Shown: positions 9,172 to 17,373 of the stretch, in pieces | How the letters are laid out: the number at the start of each line of letters is the position of its first letter | Position numbering within the stretch: position 1 is the first letter of the stretch | Source: JBGPGW01 sp046349515 | GTDB taxonomy: Bacteria; Pseudomonadota; Alphaproteobacteria; CADEGL01 | Reading direction: 5' to 3' | Length of the DNA: 64,000 bases | Assembly: GCA_046349515.1 (NCBI GenBank) | Contig: JAXMCE010000003.1 | Location: 270,959 to 334,958 of the forward strand | Notes under the pieces: generated by a model | What the model was told of the DNA's origin: nothing | Databases searched by the model: none | Seen by the model: the letters and a program-made list of their open reading frames with translations, nothing else | Translations under genes and position numbers: made by a program

Positions 9172-10470
9172 ATGCTCACGCGCAAGCGAGACAAGGCGGA
9201 GACCGAGCTTCTGGCGAAAGCCAAGAAAGTCCTCCCCGGCGGGACCTTCGGCAATTTCGCGGCGGATGTCGTCATCACCGACGGCAAAGGCGGCCGCGTG
9301 TGGGATGCGAGCGGCAACGAATATGTCGACTACGTCCTGGGCTCGGGTCCCATGCTCGTCGGCCATGCGCACCCCGAGGTGCTCGAGGCCGTGCACGCGC
9401 GCCTCAACCGCGGCACGACCTTCTTCGCGAACAACGACGCGGGCATCCTCCTGGCCGAGGAGATCGTCAGCGCCGTGCCCTGCGCCGAGAAGGTGCGCTT
9501 CACCAGCAGCGGCTCCGAGGCGACGCTTTACGCCATGCGCGCCATCCGTTCCTACCGGAAGCGCTCGAAGATCCTCAAATTCGAGGGCGGCTTCCACGGC
9601 ATGAACGACTACTCGCTCATGAGCCTCGCGCCCACGCGCCGCGGCAACGGAACCGATCCCGTCCCGAGTTCGGCCGGCATTCCCGATTCGCTCCGCGACG
9701 AGGTGCTGATCGCGCCGTTCAACAACCTCGAGATCGCGACCGCGATCATCGACCAGCACCATGACGAGTTGGCCGGCGTCATCGTCGAGCCGTTCCAGCG
9801 CGTGATCCCGCCGAAGCCGGGATTCCTCCAGGGACTCCGCGACGTGACGGCGCGCCACAAAGTGCCGCTCATCTTCGACGAGATCGTGACCGGATTCCGT
9901 TTCGCCTACGGCGGTGCGCAGGAGTTCTACGGCGTCGTCCCCGACATGTGCACATTGGGCAAGACGATCGGCGGCGGCTTCCCGCTGGCCGCCGTCGCCG
10001 GCCGGGATTCGATCATGGCGCATTTCGACAAGGCGGCCTCGGGCGAGGAAGGGTTCATGCCCATGGTCGGGACCTTGAGCGGCAATCCGATCGCGGCGAC
10101 GGCCGGACTCGCGACGCTCAAGATCCTGAAGCGGCCGGGCTCCTACGAGAAGATCTTCGCGACCGGGCGCACCCTCATGGCCAATCTGTCGAAGGCGCTC
10201 AAAGCGGTCGGCATTCCCGCTCAGGTCGTGGGCGAGGGCTGCATGTTCGACGTCGTGCTCACGAACCAGTCGATCGTCGACTATTGGTCGAGCAAGAGCG
10301 GCGATGAGTCGAAGCAGAAGCTCTTCGACAAGATCCTGCTCGACAACGGTGTGATCAAGGGCAACTCGAAATTCTACGTCTCGCTCGCCCATGACGAGGC
10401 CGACATCGCCACGACCACGAAGGCGTTCGAGGCCGCGGCCGAAGCGCTCGCACAGAACAAGGCGGCGTGA
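9172..10470 (+). CDS. Class III aminotransferase, glutamate-1-semialdehyde aminomutase-like
   Basis: 432 residues. The fold-type I PLP enzyme features are all present: FTSSGSEATLYAMRAIR, FHGMNDYS, LIFDEIVTGFRFAYGG, and the Schiff-base Lys at about residue 264 in LGKTIGGGFPLAA. The sequence is closest to the HemL-like group of class III aminotransferases. A catabolic context (divergent Rieske operon) makes an amine/2-oxo-acid transaminase more likely than the tetrapyrrole enzyme. ATG 9172 follows a GGGAGGA ribosome site; the upstream 18 codons of open frame lack similarity. It converges on the gene at 10628 across two hairpin repeats. Confidence 0.9.
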   Translation: MLTRKRDKAETELLAKAKKVLPGGTFGNFAADVVITDGKGGRVWDASGNEYVDYVLGSGPMLVGHAHPEVLEAVHARLNRGTTFFANNDAGILLAEEIVSAVPCAEKVRFTSSGSEATLYAMRAIRSYRKRSKILKFEGGFHGMNDYSLMSLAPTRRGNGTDPVPSSAGIPDSLRDEVLIAPFNNLEIATAIIDQHHDELAGVIVEPFQRVIPPKPGFLQGLRDVTARHKVPLIFDEIVTGFRFAYGGAQEFYGVVPDMCTLGKTIGGGFPLAAVAGRDSIMAHFDKAASGEEGFMPMVGTLSGNPIAATAGLATLKILKRPGSYEKIFATGRTLMANLSKALKAVGIPAQVVGEGCMFDVVLTNQSIVDYWSSKSGDESKQKLFDKILLDNGVIKGNSKFYVSLAHDEADIATTTKAFEAAAEALAQNKAA

Positions 10471-10511
10471 GCGGACGCACGCGCCGCTGCCGCCGCCTGC
10501 TTCGATTCGCA

Positions 10512-10542
10512 TCCTCATGCTTCGACGGGCTCAGCATGAGGA
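10512..10542. repeat. Palindromic intergenic repeat, copy A
   Basis: The arms TCCTCATGCT and AGCATGAGGA form a 10-bp stem around an 11-base centre. This is the type of short dispersed palindrome (core TCGAC.GGCTC) that is abundant between genes in many alphaproteobacteria. It lies between two convergent genes and may terminate or protect both transcripts. Confidence 0.8.
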
Positions 10543-10552
10543 ACGCCTTTCG

Positions 10553-10583
10553 TCCTCATCCTGAGTTTGTCGAAGGATGAGGA
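10553..10583. repeat. Palindromic intergenic repeat, copy B
   Basis: The arms TCCTCATCCT and AGGATGAGGA form a 10-bp stem around GAGTTTGTCGA. Its centre resembles the reverse complement of copy A at 10512-10542, so the two are in inverted orientation about 10 bases apart. Same convergent-gene setting as copy A. Confidence 0.8.
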
Positions 10584-10627
10584 CGCTGTAACTCGAATTA
10601 TGACGCGGCGCGGCGGTTTCTCGGACT

Positions 10628-11707
10628 CTACGCGTCCTTCCCCGTGTAGCCCTTGAAGGCCGGATCCGAGTTCTTCTGGTGGCCCGGCATCGAGATGCGG
10701 AATTTGCACATCTTGTCGCCGCGCGTCTTGATGGCCTCGAATTGCACGATCATGTCCGGGTGGTAGCGCCGGTAATAGGTCGGGTGCAGCTCGTAGTCGT
10801 AGAGATAGCCGAGGTCGAGCGCGCGCTTGCCGAGTCCCTCCCATGCCGAGGCATAGGGGCACTGCGTGCAGTCCTGGTGCCAGGTGCCCTCGTTCAGGAG
10901 GCCCGGCTTGAACTTCCAGATCGAGATGAGCTGCCCGTCCCAGTGCTCCATGAGCGTCTTGACGTTGAGCTCCCACCCGGCCGCGGTGTGGGCGGCCTTC
11001 TGGCGATCGGCGCGTTCGAAGGCGAGGGCGCGCACATGCTCGCGAAGCGCCGCTTCGCCCAGCATGTCGAGCTGTTTCGTCTCCTCGTCCGCGCAGAAGA
11101 AGTAGAGGGCGCCGTTGTTCATCGAGGTGCGGCGCGCGACCTCGACCGATTCCTTGAGGCGGTCGAAGAGCTTCGAGTGAACCGGACCGCGCGGGCCGTC
11201 CTTGGCGGTCGGCGCCGTGATCGTGAAGGTCCACGGCCGCTTCAGGTCGAGTTTCGAGGTATCGAAGGCGATCTTGACGCCGAGCCCTTTGGCGATTCCC
11301 GGCAGCACCCCGTCGTAGTAAAGGCGCGCGAGGCGCACGCCGTCCTCGTACTCGCGCCAGCGCGACCAGTCGGGTGAATCGCGAAAGGTGATGGTGACCG
11401 AGCGGTCATTGCCCTCGATCGTGCCGGATCCCGTTTCGGTCAGCATGTGGAGGTCGGCCATGTCCCACTGCTCGACGATGGCGCGTGCCGTCGCCTTGGC
11501 CCGCTTCTTCTTGAGCTTGTCGCGGATGAGGTCCGCGCGGTACTGGCCGTAGCGGTTGAGCGCCTTCATCGCGACCTTCTCGCCCTTGTCCATGAAGCGC
11601 TTCAACGGCCCGCCGCCGAAATGGCGATGGAACATGGCCTGGAATTTGAGGAGATCGCTGCAGCTCGACAGTACGCCTCCGCGATCAACCCGTTCGTCGA
11701 ATCCCAT
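10628..11707 (-). CDS. Probable L-2-amino-thiazoline-4-carboxylate hydrolase-like (ATC_hydrolase) family protein
   Basis: 359 residues. The N-terminal helical part (LNRYGQYRADLIRDKLKKK) and the C-terminal block (CTQCPYASAWEGLG, LGYLYDYELHPTYYRRYHP, GDKMCKFRISMPG) match my memory of the ATC_hydrolase family, in which conserved Cys and acidic residues surround the active site. The founding enzyme opens the thiazoline ring on the way to L-cysteine. This protein is longer than the classical enzyme, with a middle region of about 120 residues I do not recognise. ATG 11707 has a GAGGAGG site. It is transcribed with the Rieske gene upstream (72-base gap). The true substrate is unknown. Confidence 0.55.
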   Translation of the reverse strand: MGFDERVDRGGVLSSCSDLLKFQAMFHRHFGGGPLKRFMDKGEKVAMKALNRYGQYRADLIRDKLKKKRAKATARAIVEQWDMADLHMLTETGSGTIEGNDRSVTITFRDSPDWSRWREYEDGVRLARLYYDGVLPGIAKGLGVKIAFDTSKLDLKRPWTFTITAPTAKDGPRGPVHSKLFDRLKESVEVARRTSMNNGALYFFCADEETKQLDMLGEAALREHVRALAFERADRQKAAHTAAGWELNVKTLMEHWDGQLISIWKFKPGLLNEGTWHQDCTQCPYASAWEGLGKRALDLGYLYDYELHPTYYRRYHPDMIVQFEAIKTRGDKMCKFRISMPGHQKNSDPAFKGYTGKDA

Positions 11708-11779
11708 TCGTCAGTCCTCCTCGGTACTCTGCTCTAAGGTCAGCGATGATGAGCGGCGCGCGCCCGCTCGAGGGAGCGT

Positions 11780-12994
11780 TCAGGCCGCGCGCGCATTGGC
11801 GCGAACGCCGTCTGGCTTGTGCGCGGTGGTGGTGACGCCGAAGATCTGGTCGAGCCACCAGTTGTGCAGCCAGTTGATGCCGATCTCCTCCTGGCTGAGC
11901 CGTCCCGGCACTGCCTGCGGGGAGGCGAGGCCACGCTGCACCGCCTCCTCGATCGCGTTGTCCTCGTCGGTCGAGACATCGAGCCGGTCGTAGTAGCGCT
12001 GGGCCACCTTGGCGAAGTCAGGGCGCTTCGCCGCATCCTTGTGGAAGAAGGAATTGACGACGAGCTTCGAGCGGTTGGGCGCGAGCGGGTAGACCTCGAG
12101 CGCCCAGCCGCCGTCGATGCAGAAGCCGAAGCAGACATGCGGGTAGACCGTCGGATGGTAGCTGCCGTTCTTGAGACGTCCCTTGAGCGTCGGGACCGCA
12201 TCGAAGCCGGGCGGGCCGTCGACCCCGCCGACCATGAGGCGCGTGCCCGCATGCTCGCAGTACGAGCCCACCCAATAGCCCGTGCCATGCTCGTAGATGG
12301 CGGGGGCGGCGTATTTCTCCGAGATGTCGAGGAGCGTCTTCGGGTGCACGGTGCGGATGTGCGCCTCGTCGTTGAAGTTCTCGATGATGATCTTCCAATT
12401 GCAGGCCAGCTCGTATTCGCGCCGGCGCGTGCAGGTCCAGTCCTCGAGGCCGTAGGAGGCGACGAGTTCCGGCAGGTCGTCGAGCCATTCCATGAGGCTC
12501 GGGCCCGAATCCGACGGATTCAAGAACATGAACCCGGCCCAGGTCTCGAGCCGGATCGGGATGAGGCCATTTTTCGCCTTGTCGAAATCCTTCGTCGCCT
12601 CCATGCCGGCGGCACCGACGAGCTTGCCGTCGAGGCCGTAGGCCCAGCCGTGATAGGGACATTTGAGCGCGGCCTTGCAGTTGCCGTCGCCGGCGCGGAC
12701 GATCTCGGCCCCGCGGTGGCGGCAGAAATTGGCGAAAGCCCGAACCTTGCCGTCGCGCCCGCGGAGGATGATGACCGGCGTCCCCGCATAGTCGAAGGCC
12801 GCGTAGTCGCCCGGTTTCGGCACCCGGTCGACATGTCCGACATAGCCCCAGGACCGCTTGAAGATGCGCTCGATCTCGAGGTCGAACCATTCCTTGGAGG
12901 TGTAGCACCAGGGCGGCAGCGTCTCGGCTTCGAGCGCGTGGCGGCGGACGCGGTTGAAGTGGCGGGCATCGAGAACGTTATCCGGCTGGTGCAT
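11780..12994 (-). CDS. Rieske non-heme iron oxygenase, alpha subunit (2)
   Basis: 404 residues. Rieske ligands are C91, H93, C112 and H115 in CRHRGAE...CPYHGW. The iron site reads NWKIIIENFNDEAHIRTVH, which keeps both His although the common Tyr before the first His is Ala; the C-terminal acidic element is TDEDNAIEEAVQRG. It begins at ATG 12994 with a GGGGAAAG leader. It lies upstream of the ATC_hydrolase-like gene on the same strand and is divergent from a chromate transporter gene. No reductase is nearby, so it must borrow electrons from a reductase encoded elsewhere. Substrate unknown. Confidence 0.93.
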   Translation of the reverse strand: MHQPDNVLDARHFNRVRRHALEAETLPPWCYTSKEWFDLEIERIFKRSWGYVGHVDRVPKPGDYAAFDYAGTPVIILRGRDGKVRAFANFCRHRGAEIVRAGDGNCKAALKCPYHGWAYGLDGKLVGAAGMEATKDFDKAKNGLIPIRLETWAGFMFLNPSDSGPSLMEWLDDLPELVASYGLEDWTCTRRREYELACNWKIIIENFNDEAHIRTVHPKTLLDISEKYAAPAIYEHGTGYWVGSYCEHAGTRLMVGGVDGPPGFDAVPTLKGRLKNGSYHPTVYPHVCFGFCIDGGWALEVYPLAPNRSKLVVNSFFHKDAAKRPDFAKVAQRYYDRLDVSTDEDNAIEEAVQRGLASPQAVPGRLSQEEIGINWLHNWWLDQIFGVTTTAHKPDGVRANARAA

Positions 12995-13182
12995 GATCTT
13001 TCCCCGTGAGGCGGACGAACGGCCGATTTTAGCGGATCGGCATGCCGAGTTCGAGGCGCTCCGGCACGGCCGGCCGCGCGAATTTCCGAGGGGCCGTCGA
13101 GGGGGCTGATGGATGGTGCCGCCCTCGTCGAAAACCTCTACGAATGGTCTCGAAAGAACGTTCCGTCGAATGCGAGGGGTGG

Positions 13183-14607
13183 ATGGGTGTCTCCGAGACC
13201 ACGCCGGCGTCGACGCCCGGTCATGCGCAAGGCGCGGCCGACCATGGCATCGGCTTCCGCGAGGCGGTCTGGGTTTGGGCGCGGATCGCCGCTTTGAGCT
13301 TCGGCGGGCCGGCGGGTCAGATCGCCGTCATGCACCGCATCCTCGTCGAGGAGAAGCGCTGGATCGGCGAGGGGCGGTTTCTCCATGCGCTCAACTACTG
13401 CATGCTGCTTCCGGGGCCGGAGGCGCAGCAGTTGGCCACCTACATCGGCTGGCTTCTCCACAAGACGCGGGGCGGCCTCATTGCCGGCACCTTGTTCGTT
13501 CTGCCCGGCTTCGCGGCGATCATGGTCCTCAGCTGGCTCTACGCAAGTTTGGGCCAGGTGCCGCTCGTCCAGGCGCTCTTCTTCGGCCTCAAGGCCGCCG
13601 TGCTCGCGATCGTCGTCGAAGCCGTCATGCGCGTCGGCCGTCGCGCCCTCAGGAACAACACGATGGTGGCGCTCGCGGCGGCCGCCTTCATCGCGATCTT
13701 CGTCTTCAACCTTGCCTTTCCCGTCATCATCTTCGGTGCCGCCGCGATCGGGCTCATGGGGGCGGCGATGGGGCTTCCGGCCTTCGGCCTTTCCCTCGCG
13801 CACGGAAAGGGCGACGCGCGGGCGAGCGAACCCGCTCTCCTCGATCGCTACCTCGACAGCCATAGGCCGGATCACATGACGCCGTCGGCCGCTCGCGCCG
13901 TTCGCGTGGCGGCGCTCTGGCTCGTGCTCTGGCTTGGTCCTGTCGTCGTGCTGCTCCTCGCCTTTGGCGCGGATGACATCTTCACGACCATCGCTGTCTT
14001 CTTCAGCAAGATGGCGGTGGTGACCTTTGGCGGCGCCTATGCCGTCCTGGCCTATGTCGCGCAGCAGGCCGTCGAGCACTACGGCTGGCTCGCGCCCGGC
14101 GAGATGCTCGACGGTCTCGGCATGGCCGAGACAACCCCCGGTCCGCTCATCATGGTGCTGCAATTCGTCGGGTTCATGGGCGCGTTCCGCGCGCCGGGGG
14201 CGCTTGATCCGCTGCTCGCGGGCACGCTCGGCGGGATCCTTGCGACCTGGGTGACCTTCGCGCCGTGCTTCCTCTGGATCTTCCTCGGCGCTCCCTATGT
14301 CGAATGGCTCCGCGGCAATCGCGTGCTCAGCGCCGCGCTGGCCGCGATCACGGCGGCCGTCGTGGGCGTGATCCTCAATCTCGCGGTCTGGTTCGCGCTC
14401 CACGTTCTGTTCGCGGAGCTCCGGCCGATCCGCGCATACGGCATGAGCCTCGACGTTCCGGTCTGGCAGACGATTCAGTGGCCGTCATTGGCTTTCACCG
14501 CGGCGGCGATGCTGGCGATCTTCCGCTTGCGGATCGGGATGATCCCGACGCTTGCCGGTGCTGCCGTCATCGGCGTGGCCTATCATGTCCTCGCCCGCGG
14601 CCTATGA
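13183..14607 (+). CDS. chrA: Chromate transporter (CHR family)
   Basis: About 474 residues in a two-domain form. The repeated signature is visible in both halves: LSFGGPAGQIAVMH near the N-terminus and TFGGAYAVLAYVAQQAVEHYGW in the second half, each followed by hydrophobic membrane segments. ChrA exports chromate across the inner membrane; some homologues may carry other oxyanions. Three in-frame starts exist (13042, 13144, 13183); 13183 is favoured because GAGGGG lies just upstream. It stands alone, divergent from Rieske gene 2 and convergent with the isomerase gene. Confidence 0.9.
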   Translation: MGVSETTPASTPGHAQGAADHGIGFREAVWVWARIAALSFGGPAGQIAVMHRILVEEKRWIGEGRFLHALNYCMLLPGPEAQQLATYIGWLLHKTRGGLIAGTLFVLPGFAAIMVLSWLYASLGQVPLVQALFFGLKAAVLAIVVEAVMRVGRRALRNNTMVALAAAAFIAIFVFNLAFPVIIFGAAAIGLMGAAMGLPAFGLSLAHGKGDARASEPALLDRYLDSHRPDHMTPSAARAVRVAALWLVLWLGPVVVLLLAFGADDIFTTIAVFFSKMAVVTFGGAYAVLAYVAQQAVEHYGWLAPGEMLDGLGMAETTPGPLIMVLQFVGFMGAFRAPGALDPLLAGTLGGILATWVTFAPCFLWIFLGAPYVEWLRGNRVLSAALAAITAAVVGVILNLAVWFALHVLFAELRPIRAYGMSLDVPVWQTIQWPSLAFTAAAMLAIFRLRIGMIPTLAGAAVIGVAYHVLARGL

Positions 14608-14653
14608 GTGGGCAAGGACGGGCTGACGTCGCGACGCTCGCCGCGCCTCCGCG

Positions 14654-15502
14654 TCAGGTGCTGGCCTTCTGCAGCCCGTCCCAGATGCTCTCGACGCGCT
14701 TCCGTATGATGAGTGCTTCCTCCCACCGATCCGAGAGCTCGTAGCCGTCCTTCCCCGTGATCGCGTATTCGGGCGGGCCCAGCTCGCAGAGGAAGATGAG
14801 CGTGTCGTCGGGCTTCGCGCGCTTCAGCCACCCCCGCATGCCGTACTCCCACCAGTGGGCGAAGACGTCGAACCACTTCTGGTTCTGGGGGAAGGTGATC
14901 TGCACCTGGACCTGCTCGCGGCTCGCGATGCGTCCCTGGAAGGAATCGCAGCGGTCGAGGATCCGGTACATCAACTTGTTGTCGTCCTCGCTGATGGGAT
15001 AGCGGAACTCGCGGTCGACGAGGAAGTGCGAAAGGTCGCCGCAGAGCCTCAGCTCGGGGATCGCATCGACGAGGCGCAGCGTGTCGAAGAGATCGTTGGT
15101 GAGGCACGCCCGGTGCGTCTCGTAGAGGATCGGCATGCCCTCCTGCCGCGCCATGGCGAGGCGCTCTCGGATGACGCCGATCATGCCGTCGACCGAGATC
15201 GGCATGAGCTGGTCGATGATGTTGACGTATTGCGACCCCATGTCTTTCGCGAAGTGGAGCACGGGGCGCAGGTCTTCGATCGTGCGCGGGAAGGCGTTCA
15301 AGAGGCATCCGAGCTTGTGCTTCTTGAAGAGCGGCACGGCCTTCTTGGCCTTGTCGAGGTCGCCCGCCGCGAGGTCGATACAGACGCCCTTGTAGCCGGC
15401 CTCGGCGATCATCGCGAAGCTTTCCTCCATGGTGCGCTCCTTGCCGTCCGGCCGGCGGAGCTCCATGGCCCAGAGCGATTGGTAGATGTCGAGTTTCGGC
15501 AC
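14654..15502 (-). CDS. Sugar phosphate isomerase/epimerase-like TIM-barrel protein
   Basis: 282 residues of the AP-endonuclease-2/xylose-isomerase-like TIM barrel. Strand-end motifs typical of the fold are visible: GYKGVCIDLAAGD, QYVNIIDQLMP, ILYETHRACLT, LRLCGDLSHFLVDREF. The metal-binding Glu, Asp and His residues of the family are plausible in those segments. The start is GTG at 15502, preceded by GGGGAGGATC. These proteins isomerise or epimerise small sugars or hydroxy acids; the substrate is not evident. It is divergent from queC. Confidence 0.85.
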   Translation of the reverse strand: MPKLDIYQSLWAMELRRPDGKERTMEESFAMIAEAGYKGVCIDLAAGDLDKAKKAVPLFKKHKLGCLLNAFPRTIEDLRPVLHFAKDMGSQYVNIIDQLMPISVDGMIGVIRERLAMARQEGMPILYETHRACLTNDLFDTLRLVDAIPELRLCGDLSHFLVDREFRYPISEDDNKLMYRILDRCDSFQGRIASREQVQVQITFPQNQKWFDVFAHWWEYGMRGWLKRAKPDDTLIFLCELGPPEYAITGKDGYELSDRWEEALIIRKRVESIWDGLQKAST

Positions 15503-15573
15503 GGCGATCCTCCCCTGGTGTCGCGACCCCGGGGCACTATACAGAGAGGGTCGAGGGTGAGGGAGTTGGAACC

Positions 15574-16278
15574 ATGGCGGGTGATGGGGGTCGGGCGCTG
15601 GTGTTGTTTTCGGGCGGGCAGGATTCGACGACCTGCCTTGCCTGGGCGCTCGGAGAGTTCGAGACGGTCGAGACCGTCGGCTTCGCCTATGGTCAGCGGC
15701 ACGCGGTCGAGTTGGACTGCCGGCCTGCGATCCGCGATGGCGTGGCTGGCCTGTCCGAGCGCTGGCGGGCAGGGCTCGGGCCCGATCACGTTATCGATCT
15801 CGCGGTTCTCGGTGCGGTGAGCGAGACGGCCCTGACCCGCGAGGCGGAAATCCGGATGACGGAGGCGGGGCTGCCCTCGACCTTCGTACCCGGGCGCAAC
15901 CTCCTGTTCTTCACCTTCGCCGCCGCTTTGGCCTACCGGCGCGGCATCAAGAATCTCGTCGGTGGCATGTGCGAGACGGATTACTCGGGCTATCCCGACT
16001 GCCGCGACGACACGATCAAGGCGCTCCAAGTGGCGCTCACGCTCGGCATGGACAGGCGATTCGTACTTCACACGCCGCTCATGTGGACCGACAAGGCGGG
16101 GACCTGGCGGATGGCGGAATCGCTCGGCGGCGATGGGTTCATCGAACTCGTGCGCACGAAGACGCACAGTTGCTACAAGGGCGACCGATCGAGGCTCAAC
16201 GACTGGGGCTATGGCTGCGGTGCCTGCCCTGCCTGCGAGCTTCGGGCGCGGGGCTGGGAGGCTTACGCGCGGCGCTGA
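15574..16278 (+). CDS. queC: 7-cyano-7-deazaguanine synthase
   Basis: 234 residues. The PP-loop SGGQDS is at residues 13-18, and a zinc site is formed by C200, C215, C218 and C221 near the C-terminus (GCGACPAC). QueC converts 7-carboxy-7-deazaguanine to preQ0 with ATP and ammonia, for queuosine tRNA modification. Typical family peptides FVPGRNLLF and GMCETDYSGYPDCR are present. No other queuosine gene is adjacent. It ends 2 bases before the convergent desaturase gene. Confidence 0.97.
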   Translation: MAGDGGRALVLFSGGQDSTTCLAWALGEFETVETVGFAYGQRHAVELDCRPAIRDGVAGLSERWRAGLGPDHVIDLAVLGAVSETALTREAEIRMTEAGLPSTFVPGRNLLFFTFAAALAYRRGIKNLVGGMCETDYSGYPDCRDDTIKALQVALTLGMDRRFVLHTPLMWTDKAGTWRMAESLGGDGFIELVRTKTHSCYKGDRSRLNDWGYGCGACPACELRARGWEAYARR

Positions 16279-16280
16279 GC

Positions 16281-17267
16281 TTATTCGGCGGCGACGGCGA
16301 CCGGGGGATTGCGCGAGCCGCCGGCCGCGAAGGGCAGGGCCCAGGTGTCTTCCGGTCCCCGGCGCGCCGCGCGGATGACGGCGGCCGATGTCTCGAAGTA
16401 GCCCGCCTTCGGCAACGGACGGCCGAGCCGCGCCTCGATCACGCGATGGAGTTCCGGCAGCGCGTGGAACGGCACGCCGGGGAAGGTGTGGTGCGCCGCG
16501 TGGTACGGCATGTTCCACAGCGCCCAACGCACGAACCACGGCACGTCGAGCGTGCGCGTGTTCTTCGTCGTGTCGAGCCCGCCATCCTCGAGTCCGAGAT
16601 GCTCGCCGAGATTCTGGAACTGGTGGAGCGGCTTCGTCGCGAACATGGGCAGCAGCCACAGGGTGACGGCGATCCAACTTTCGAACCACACGGACAGCGC
16701 CGCGACGGCAAGATAGGCGGCGAGGTGACCGCGGTGCTCCCACAGCGCATAGCGCCGCTGGCGCTCGGTCAGCCAATGCGCGTAGCCCGGGATCGTCCAG
16801 CAGTAGGCCCAAAAATTCTGGAGGCGGTAGTACCAGTAGCCGATGCCCGAGAGAAGGAAGAGATAGCTGCCGAGCGTGTACTTGCCGCGCTGGAGAAGTT
16901 CGGCGTCCTTCGTCCAATCGCCGGTGTAGCGGTGATGGGCGAAATGGAACCACGCTTCCCACCACGCGGGATAGATCTGCATGAAGCCGGTGAAGCGCCG
17001 CACGGCGTCATTGAGCCAGCGCGAGCGGAACGCGGTCTGGTGGTTGCATTCGTGCTGGGTCGCGAAGAGCGCGTTCAGGAGATAGCCGTGGACGATGAAG
17101 ATCGGCACGCCCCACCAGCTGCCCCAGGTGAGCCAGAGGGCATAGCCGCCAAGACCGAGGGCGGAGAGGTGGCTCGCGAGCTGGGCCAAGCCCTTGGCGT
17201 CCGAGCGCTGCGCCAGCGCCTTCAGCGTCTTCGGGTCGATGAGATCGGTGCGTGAGACCCAGTCCAT
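16281..17267 (-). CDS. Membrane fatty acid desaturase
   Basis: 328 residues. The three His boxes of the di-iron membrane desaturase family are HECNH (72-76), HFAHH (108-112) and HAAHH in NMPYHAAHHTFPG, with hydrophobic segments between them. Such enzymes introduce double bonds in acyl chains, or hydroxylate related lipids, at the inner membrane. ATG 17267 has GAGGACG upstream, so the longer frame to 17336 is rejected. It is divergent from a LysR gene across 106 bases that hold two palindromes, suggesting control by that regulator. Confidence 0.9.
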   Translation of the reverse strand: MDWVSRTDLIDPKTLKALAQRSDAKGLAQLASHLSALGLGGYALWLTWGSWWGVPIFIVHGYLLNALFATQHECNHQTAFRSRWLNDAVRRFTGFMQIYPAWWEAWFHFAHHRYTGDWTKDAELLQRGKYTLGSYLFLLSGIGYWYYRLQNFWAYCWTIPGYAHWLTERQRRYALWEHRGHLAAYLAVAALSVWFESWIAVTLWLLPMFATKPLHQFQNLGEHLGLEDGGLDTTKNTRTLDVPWFVRWALWNMPYHAAHHTFPGVPFHALPELHRVIEARLGRPLPKAGYFETSAAVIRAARRGPEDTWALPFAAGGSRNPPVAVAAE

Positions 17268-17305
17268 GGTCGTCCTCGAGCGTGTTTCTGTCGATCGGGA
17301 GACTA

Positions 17306-17322
17306 TTATCGGAATACGATAA
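17306..17322. promoter_or_regulatory. Palindrome TTATCG-N5-CGATAA, candidate LysR operator
   Basis: A perfect 6-bp inverted repeat with a 5-base spacer lies between the divergent desaturase and LysR genes. Its T-N11-A geometry is typical of LysR-type binding sites. It is 39 bases upstream of the desaturase ATG and 51 upstream of the LysR ATG. Confidence 0.6.
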
Positions 17323-17350
17323 AGGTAAATGAACATGGAAATATAGACCT

Positions 17351-17362
17351 ATTAGTTCTAAT
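17351..17362. promoter_or_regulatory. Second palindrome ATTAG-TT-CTAAT near the LysR start
   Basis: A short perfect inverted repeat ends 11 bases before the LysR ATG, in the same AT-rich divergent region. It could be an autoregulatory site or part of the promoter; it is short enough to arise by chance. Confidence 0.35.
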
Positions 17363-17373
17363 GATATCGAACT

